Source: Chlamydomonas reinhardtii
Taxonomy: Eukaryota > Chlorophyta > Chlorophyceae > Chlamydomonadales > Chlamydomonadaceae
Assembly (NCBI RefSeq): GCF_000002595.2
Contig: NC_057009.1
Location: 2,877,346-2,941,345, forward strand
DNA length: 64,000 bases
Reading direction: 5' to 3'
Below the pieces are notes generated by a model. It was given only the letters and a program-made list of their open reading frames with translations. It was not told the DNA's origin and did not search any database. Of the stretch, positions 56,860 to 64,000 are shown in pieces. Numbering within the stretch: position 1 is the stretch's first letter; each line of letters begins with the position of its first letter. The translations under genes were made by a program, and so were the position numbers.

Positions 56860-58845
56860 AGCCCCTCGCTGCACGCCGACGGCCTCGCGCTGCTCAAGGC
56901 GGGCGAGGCGCCTCACGGCGGCGCGGCGGCCAGCATCGTGGACCACGCCGTGTACACGTGGGTGGCGTGGCGTAGCAGTGGTAGGGGTGAGGGCCTGTGG
57001 GGGGCTGTGGGGGGCATGAAGGGACGGGGTCATTCATTCCAGAAGCCATATCAACCTGCAACTGGGGTTGCAATCGGGGACCTGCGCGTGAGGTGCTGTT
57101 GTCTTATCTCCTCCTCCTCTTGCTCCCACTCGTCCCTGTCCCTGACTCTGTGTGTGTCTCCCGTTACCGCACACGTACACACAGAGTGTTTTTCCTTGCG
57201 CTCTCTAACTCACGCACGCACGCATGCAGGCGCTGCCGGCACTTCCGCATGATGTGGTGCTGCAAGGGCGGCAGGTCCGCCGTGCTGCTGCCCACCGCCC
57301 GCTTCGCCACCGCCGCCGGCAATGGCAGTAGCATTGCAAGAGGCCTGGCCGGCGGCAGTGTCAGTGGCGGCGGCAATGGCAGCAGCAGTAGCTACGGGCT
57401 GTGGCTGTCGTCGCTCATTTGCAACGTGCACCCGACAGCGCGGCTGCTGGAGGCGCCCCCGGTCTTCCTGGACGGAGTGCCGGTGGGTGGGCGGGTGGGC
57501 GGGCAAATGGGTGGGTGGGTGGGTGGGTGGGTGGGCGGGTGGGTGGGTGGGTGGGTGCGAATGGCTTGGTAATTCCTGCCCGCCCCCAGTGCCCCTGCCT
57601 CACCCACTTAACTGGTGTCGCCGGACCCAACCGCACACACGCCACTTCCATCACACAGTCCATACGGCAGCTGAACGCGCTGGCGGCCGGACTGCCGCTG
57701 GGTGGTGGCGGCGCTGCCGGAGGAGCTGGCGGCGGCAGCGGCGCAGGTGGGGGTGCAGCTGGCGGCCGCGCTGGCGGTGGCGGCGGCGGCGGTGGCGGCC
57801 CCACGACCGAGTCCCACACAGGCCACCCCACCCGGCCCGGGCAGCCGCTCAAGCTGTCCGGGGCGCCGCAGCCACCCGAGCTGGTGGTGCGGCCGGAGGA
57901 GGAGTGGGACGTGGTGCCGGCGGTGGTGGTGACGGCAGCCCCGGCGGCGGCAGTGGCGGCGGTGGCGGTGGAGGCGACCGGAGTCCTGGGCGCCGCGGTG
58001 CAGCCTCATGCGGCGGCGGGAGCTCAGCAGCAGCAGCAACAGCGGGGTCCCCGGGGCTGCCGGGGGAGCTGGCGCTGATGTTCGCGGGAAGAGCTGCGGC
58101 TCGGCCTGATGAGGACTCAACTGCCGGCGGGGGCGAGGGAGGGCCTGAAGGGACTGGGGCTGCTGCCGCAAATGCGATACCACGCAGGGAGGCAAGCAGC
58201 GGCAGTAGCATCGGCGGAGGCAGTGGCAGTAGCAGCGGCAGTAGTGCTGGGGCCGAAGGCAGACGAGCTGCACCTGGTGCGGGTCATGTTGGTGCGGGGG
58301 CCAGCGGCGGCGCCACCAGCGCTGCTGATGGCGGCGGTGGTGGTGGCAGTGCCGGCAGTGGCGGCGGCCGGCCTGCCGCAGCACCACCGGCCGGGCGGCG
58401 GCGCTGGGCCAGTGCGCTCCAATGGCTGGCGGTGGAGGCGGTGGGCTTTGTGGAAGCCATGGGCACGGACCGGGCGCACGGCGAGGACTCGCAGGTCGGG
58501 ACTGACGATGTGGTGTGTCAGCCAGCCAGGGTTTGGGGTGGTGCCGAAACACGTGTCCATGTCAGTGCCTGTACCACCCCACGCCCCGCCCACCCGGAGG
58601 TGGAGGCGGCGGCAGCGGCGGCGCTTGATGTCATTGCTGGTGCTGCTGGTGCTGCGGGTGCTGCTAGTGGTTCTGCTGTTGATGCGCCTGCAAGAGCGGA
58701 TGCTGGAAGTGGGGCGGGGGTTGCGCCCCGTGGCCGTGGGGGTTCATTAGCACACATTAGCATGCACATACTAAAGCATTTGCAGAACGTTTGGCTTCTG
58801 GAAAGCGGCCGCATGTCCGTCCACATCGGCATCGTAGTAGCGTAG
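56860..58845 (+). CDS. Gly/Ala-rich gene, exon structure unresolved
   Basis: Segments with non-random composition occur on the plus strand: LHADGLALLKAGEAPHGG and IVDHAVYTWVAW (about 56870-56975), then HFRMMWCCKGGRSAVLLPT, YGLWLSSLICNVHPTARLL and PPVFLDGVP (about 57240-57482), then after a GTGGGT donor and a CACAG acceptor SIRQLNALAAGLPLGGG (from 57658) followed by long poly-Gly runs. Past 58070 two frames stay open to 58845 and 58750 and I cannot tell which is used; one reads EELRLGLMRTQLP and KADELHLVRVMLVRG. No family is recognised. A run of GGGT repeats occupies the start of the intron at 57483. Confidence 0.4.
57483..57557. repeat. GGGT/GGGC array at the 5' end of an intron
   Basis: About 18 units of GGGT or GGGC with one short AAAT break, starting right at the donor after LDGVP. 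The non-template strand can form several G-quadruplexes. Confidence 0.85.
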
Positions 58846-61328
58846 GCCCCACTCGAGCGTCTCTCACTGGTGTCATGCAGACTATGCAAACTGATGCGAA
58901 CTTGTAACGGCCAAGCCTTGGTGTGAATCATGGCGACAAGGCTGCCGCCGGCCATCGAGCGTGACAAGAATCCCGGGTTTCCCGGGTTTTCACATGATCC
59001 CGGGAGGAAGTCGACCGACCTCTTCCGGCACACAATCCCAAACATCATATGTACAGCGCGATTGTAAGCTTAAGCGCACGCCCCGGTAGTCTGACAGAAG
59101 GGTCAGTGGTCGGCCACGGACACATGGACATGTGTGGCATGGCTGCCAGTCAAGTTGTGCCTCCAGCTGAACCGGAGGTATACAATTGTAGCGCTCGCCG
59201 AGAGCAGTCGATTGACACCGACCTGGCTAAAAACCAAAGGGGTTTGAGGGGGTTTTGAGGGGTTGCACGGTGGTGGGGGTCGGTCGGTCGGTCCAGAGGG
59301 GGGGTCGGCAGGTTTTGGGACATGGGGTCAGGAGTTTTAGTTCGTACCCCCAACCCGGGTTCACTTCAGTTTGGGGCACCGTCCCAAAACTGGACAACCT
59401 GGACACGCCTGTCGTGTCAGATTCACCGTCCGACTGTACTACCACTGCCGTACGGCCCTTCCCGTGCGGGGGGTCATGGGGGTGGGCCGGGGGGGTTTCA
59501 CGACGCCAAACTGGTCTCCCCTGAGTCCCCCACGCTCTCAGCCCCTCCGTACATGTAGTAATGACTTGCTGGTCAAGTGGGAGGGCGGTCCACGCTCGCC
59601 TGAGGTCGAAATGGGCGGGTTTTGGCCCGCCAGCCATGCACCCGATGGGCGCGTGTCGGTCCGATCGGGCCAAAGTGTGCTGGAGAGAGCAGTAACTCAC
59701 TCAATATGTTATTTAGATACCCAATATTGCACTGGAATGTACCCCGGGACAAAATGCGAGGCTCTGCCGACCAGCAATTTCGCGACCGGAGTCCCTCACA
59801 CCGCCACATTTTCAATGCTCTATCATTGCCGTGTCTATTATTGACTATACGGAGCACTTTGCACGGCTTTTCAAGGGCTAAACGCTGCCCTTCGTGCACG
59901 TTGTCGCGGCATGTCGCTGCATTTTGCGAGCTCGGTGAGCGGACAGGCCGCTCCAGGGACTAAAACAGCAAGTCATAACATGTAAACGTCATGTATAAGC
60001 ATTAGACGAGGTTTGGTCTTTGGACGGTGCGGCGTGTATGGGCACGCCCCCGAGTGAACCCGGGTTGCGTACCCCCCCCCCTGGAGCTCTATCCATTTTG
60101 AAGCATGCGGTCTGTTTCGGAAGATTCTACCCCCCCCCCCCCCCGCCCTGTGTTGGGGTCTGGGAATGCACTGCACACTACAGGACTACGCCAACCTGCC
60201 CCTTACCCTACCGGTCCCATCGCACCGGGCTGCACTGGGGCCGCAGCCCTCCGAGGCAAATTAGTTGCGCTTCAGTCACTCCCTAGCCGTAAATTGACGT
60301 GCTTGAAAGAACGCAACACGCACAAGCGAACATGTAGTCGACGAGAGTGCCGTTGACAAGAAAGGTGGTTTACCCTCGCACGGACTGACCCCACGCCACG
60401 TCTCCAGTCTGAGGCCGGCAGGCCGCAAGCGTCTACCTCATCTCCCGGACACAGCCCAAGTCGGTTCGTACAGGCACGGCCCGCCATGCGTCCAGCCACG
60501 TCCCGTTATTGACGTGTGCTGCGGAACTAATGCGTACTCAGACCAGAGCGGAAGGCGGAGTGGGCTTGCAGGCGGCACGAGAGCAGGCGTCAGTAGTCCC
60601 GCTGTCAAGCACAAGCGCAGCCCAGCAATAAACCGAACAGCAGGAAATTCTCTAGCCACAACACTCCTCGGCCTACCACACTGTGCTGTGCTATGCTTGC
60701 CAGCAAAGACCGCTTACCAGACACCGGCCGGCGTCAACCTGCGCGCCTATGCGCGCCGGCGCCGCTTCTTGGCGCTGTCCTCCTCCACGTGGCCTTGCTC
60801 GCCCCCTCCGCTACGCATATGCACGCCGCAACTGATGGGCCCACGGCCGCTCCCGGCGGGCCCAGGGCCGCTGCCGCCGGCGCTACCACTGCGGCTGGTG
60901 GGGCCAGGTCCTCCGCCACCACCGTCTGGTCAATAACCGGCACACATCGCCGCAATGCTGGGGTTTGGGGATGCGAAGCATGCCGGCTGGCCCCCCTTGC
61001 TGCATGTTATCGGAACCCTGTTGTATCGTTAATCGTAAGTACAGCGCTGCACGGACCCCGCTGCGGCTGTTCTGGTCCTGTGTGCCAGCCAACCGTAAGC
61101 CTAGGCTGGTCTTGGTCTGTCAGCACCGTAAAAACGCTGTCATGCGCCCTCCCTGTTGTTTTGTATCACCCCTACCCGCAACGTCGCTGCAACGCGCTCC
61201 AGCCCCGAACCCCAGGAGAGTGCTCCAGAGTCGGTTTCTCATTTACTCTCTAGACCATGGGTCGTTACACGTCTGCTTGAGGGGCTTGCGCCACCTCCGC
61301 TGGCGCTCCTTAGTCGTCGGCCACACCC
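58846..61328. other. Intergenic region of 2.5 kb, no firm gene
   Basis: Contains a 15-C run at 60130-60144 and a second C-run near 60070. Around 60693-61010 a plus-strand frame begins with a signal-peptide-like segment (LLGAVLLHVALLAPSATH) but has no domain and no splice partner, so I do not call it. The end near 61329 is the 3' UTR of RPS8. Confidence 0.45.
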
Positions 61329-63791
61329 TTAGGCGGCCTTCGACTTCTTCTTCTGCATCTTCTTCACGTAGAACTCGAGCTCCTTGCCCTCCAGGATGTA
61401 GCCGTCGCAGCGGCCGCACTGGCCGGGGCGCGACGAGATGCACGCGAACAGGCGGCCGGTCGAGAACTGCTCAGCCAGGTGCGAGTCCAGCTTGCGCTTC
61501 TGCAGGCGCTCCTTGATCTTCCGCTTGACGTGGTTCGAGCCCTGTGGTTGGGAATGGCAGGCAAGGAGACAGGAAAGGAAGCCAGGAGACGGGTAAGCCA
61601 AAGATGTGATTCTGTGCTTTCACACAAGCCCCAGTGCAGCACCGCTGCTGGTGCTGGTGTTTACTGCTTGTACTCTGGCTGCTTACGCCGTCCCGCAACC
61701 CGCTCCTCCGTGTTGCGGGCACGCCGTTCCTGTGGCCCCCCCGCCGCCACAACGTGGCTGCCCACTCACTCCGTCCAGTGGGCGAGCCACCGCTCCTCCG
61801 TAGAAGTCAACTTCCTCTGCTGCTAAGCAAAATTCTCACCATTGGTGCCCAGCTGTTGTTCCAGTGCTAAAGCTACGTACATGGGCGTGCGGCTGGCCCG
61901 TGCGGTGCCCCGCGCAAGCACCCCAGCTGCACAGAGTTTCACGTTGATTCCCCTACCAACCCGTCCATCTTGCCACCACGCCTCCCTTTCGCACCCGCCC
62001 GCATATCTGTTTCCCACCGCTTGGCTATTACCAGCCCAAGCTTTTACCCTCACCTTAATCTCCTCCGGCTTAGGGACAATCTCGGCCTGGTTCTTGGCGC
62101 CCAGCTCCACGTTGTAGTGCTTCTGGTACCACTGCTTGAAGGGCGTGGCGTCCACCTGGACGATGGCGTTCTTCACCAGCGTCTGGGTGCGCACCAGCTC
62201 GTTGTTGGACGCGTTGTAGACCACGTCCAGGATGCGCACCTTGCGGGTGACGGCCTAGGGGGCGAAAGGGGAGCAGAGGATGCAGGGCCGAGCACACACA
62301 GCGACAAGTCGATACATGGCATCTAGCAACGGCAGCGAGCGCTACCTGGAATGCGCTTTAAGGGGGCTGACGTGGCATGGCGAGGTGCGTGAGCAAGGAC
62401 ACACACACACCGACATGCGCGCGGGCGCACATGCCACAAGACACGATCACCCGGTTGACACAACGCCAGCAGCAGTCCGGCCGTGCGCCGCGCCCCCGGT
62501 GACTGCTCCCTGTGACTGCTCGCAGCTGCCGTGTCGGTGCTGCTACTGCATTTGACAAGCTGCTGACTGCAAAAGCGCCTTGTTATGGACCGAGGCACCA
62601 TGCTGTAACGCGCTAGCACTGCAGCCGCACGCGTGCTGTGGCAGCCTGCCGCGGTGTAGCTGCAGAGCAAGCCTGCCCGATGCATTGAGGCATTCAGTGT
62701 CCAGACCTGCTGTAGGCCCCAAACCACTGTCACGCGTGCCGCCGCATGTAACATCGCTGCGCCGCATGCGTATCTTGCATTGGCAAGAGCGGTGGCGCCT
62801 GCCGCCGTGCGCGCCGTCGACCCTCGCGCTGAAGGATCCCGCCTCCAGCAGCCCCATAGCACTGCCAATGCTCGCTGCTGCCGCCGCATCAGCAGCATTG
62901 CCGTTATGGCCGGTGCTGCGATGGTACGCCACGTCAGCCCCGTCTGATCGGCAGCCCCGTGCGGCTGCTCGGCAGCCCCGTGCGGCTGCCCGGCATCGCC
63001 TGCTTTCTCCACCGTTGCGCGCCGCCGAAGTTGCTGATCCTTAGTCCCATCCCAGCCCCGAGGCTCCTGCTGCCCTACAGCTCCAGTACACTCCAAGACT
63101 CTGCAGCTCGGGCTGCTACGCACCTCCGAGCCCCACGAGTAGTTGCCAGTGTCCAGGCGGAGAGCGCGGAACTTGGTGTGCCCACCGCGCACGCGCACTG
63201 TCCGGACAGCCACGTTGGTGCTCAGCTTGGTGTTAGCCGGCACACGGCCCATCTCATACCTGCAGAGCAATCACCCGCATGCGTTTTCAGCACGGAACTC
63301 GAGTGGCGCCATCTTTGTCCCGGGCAAAAGGGAAGCCGCCCCCACCGACTGCACTGCCCAGTGCGCCGACCGCACATCGCTCACACGGATGACTTCTAAA
63401 ACAGAAAATTTGCATTTGCTGGTAGCTTAGCCGCCTCCGCTTCCCGGTACATGGTCTGCGCGACAGCCGCCATGGTCCCTCGGCTGGCCCGCTGCGGCGG
63501 CCCCACGCCTGCTGCTTCCCAAGGCTGAATATTGAATACTTCACGCCTGATGTGCTACGAACACGGCCCGAGCTCACTTCTTCTTCTTGCGCCAGTGCTT
63601 CTTGCGGCCGCCCGTGGCGCGCCGCTTATGCAGCGAGTCGCGTGAGATGCCTGCAACAATGGTTGGAATGAGCTGTCAATACTATGGCGACGACAGGGGC
63701 CAGAACAGACCGCTGCGAAGTGCATGCCGGGGCAGCCGACTAGATTATGCGAGCGGAAGAGCCCTGTAAGTTGCCCCATGTACTCACCCAT
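61329..63791 (-). CDS. RPS8: Cytosolic 40S ribosomal protein S8 (eS8)
   Basis: A component of the small ribosomal subunit. Five exons on the minus strand join in frame to 208 residues, the same length as the human protein: 63791-63788 (only ATGG), 63650-63578, 63259-63124, 62254-62054 and 61541-61329. The N-terminus after the split start codon region reads [37 protein letters not shown], then [18 protein letters not shown]. The core block [16 protein letters not shown] and the ending [17 protein letters not shown] with KKMQKKK complete the family. The first exon carries just the start codon plus one base, as is common in ribosomal protein genes. Promoter sequence continues to the right edge. 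Confidence 0.97.
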
Positions 63792-64000
63792 GGTTGTGCA
63801 CCGTTCCCAGCCCCTAAGGAATGGAAAGAGAAAGAGCCGTGTGTCTGCAGCCGGACAAAGCCCAGGCAGCGCCGGCCCCATTCCGGCTCGCCCTGGAGCA
63901 ATGGACCCGCTCCCTCTCTCCCTCTCTCCCCTGCTGCCACCTTCCCTTAGGTTAACTGCTTCTCCTAGACGTTTATTTAGAGCGGGCTCATTGGACCCGT

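Noticed and set aside
59341-60078. Possible inverted-repeat element: AACCCGGGTTCACT near 59354 and its inverse near 60054
   Set aside because: Only about 14 bases match, much of it a palindrome (AACCCGGGTT); no target duplication or internal structure.
60693-61253. Plus-strand frame with a signal-peptide-like start
   Set aside because: No domain, no supported splice sites and Pro/Ala composition typical of random frames here.
1-64000. CRISPR arrays, LTR-type or other virus-derived elements
   Set aside because: No spaced identical repeats, and no long terminal repeats or capsid- or envelope-like frames were seen.

Overview
The window reads as nuclear DNA of a volvocine green alga and most likely Chlamydomonas reinhardtii. 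It is GC-rich, its coding exons carry long Ala/Gly/Gln/Pro runs, most genes are cut by many introns with GTGAGT/GTGCGT-type donors and GCAG acceptors, and several genes are diagnostic: LHCA8 of the photosystem I antenna, a Pro-hinge pherophorin, and an OPR/FAST-like helical-repeat protein. From memory, PGM1, LHCA8 and RPS8 lie in this order on C. reinhardtii chromosome 6. I could not check that.

Layout, left to right. 222-2417 (-): cofactor-independent phosphoglycerate mutase, 3' part cut by the window edge. About 3036-3484 (-): small Ala/Pro-rich protein. 4064-9250 (-): RIT1-type initiator-tRNA phosphoribosyl transferase with a huge low-complexity insert. 10136-11782 (+): ER thioredoxin of the TXNDC12/ERp18 type. 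12370-13917 (+): membrane-anchored Sel1-like protein. 15445-18347 (-): pherophorin with one N-terminal and three C-terminal domains. 19464-22755 (+): histidine-phosphatase-fold protein that has lost its catalytic histidines. 24452-29443 (-): 797-residue coiled-coil protein. 29928-30635 (-): dolichyl-diphosphate phosphatase. 31564-about 36106 (-): OPR/FAST-like repeat protein. 38007-38660 (-): basic, internally repetitive protein. 38896-40292 (+): small plastid-targeted protein. 41711-43959 (+): RNase H1. 44913-45606 (+): small methyl-CpG-binding-domain protein. 45735-45854: solitary 5S-rRNA-like sequence, followed by two paralogous structured repeats. 48494-50462 (-): LHCA8. 51582-52165: short inverted-repeat DNA transposon. 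About 52692-52976 (-): LINE relic. 53280-54242 (+): unresolved multi-exon gene. 56071-56526 (+): intronless helical protein. About 56860-58845 (+): Gly/Ala-rich gene with an unresolved exon structure. 61329-63791 (-): ribosomal protein S8.

The genes are mostly unrelated housekeeping and organelle functions on both strands. There are no operons, no CRISPR arrays and no virus-derived element that I can recognise. For thirteen genes I rebuilt exons by hand and every junction keeps the reading frame: RIT1 (1435 aa, start uncertain), TXNDC12-like (176), Sel1 (297), pherophorin (758), phosphatase fold (324), coiled coil (797), dolichyl-diphosphate phosphatase (235, or 213 if a 66-nt intron is removed), the plastid-targeted protein (135), RNase H1 (373), MBD (161), LHCA8 (243), RPS8 (208), and the in-window part of the mutase (388).

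The observations I would follow first are: two non-coding repeats near 46.1 and 46.5 kb whose hairpin stems differ at six of six pairs with pairing kept; the histidine-less phosphatase fold; the 584-bp transposon with perfect 25-bp ends; and the solitary 5S-like gene beside the structured repeats.
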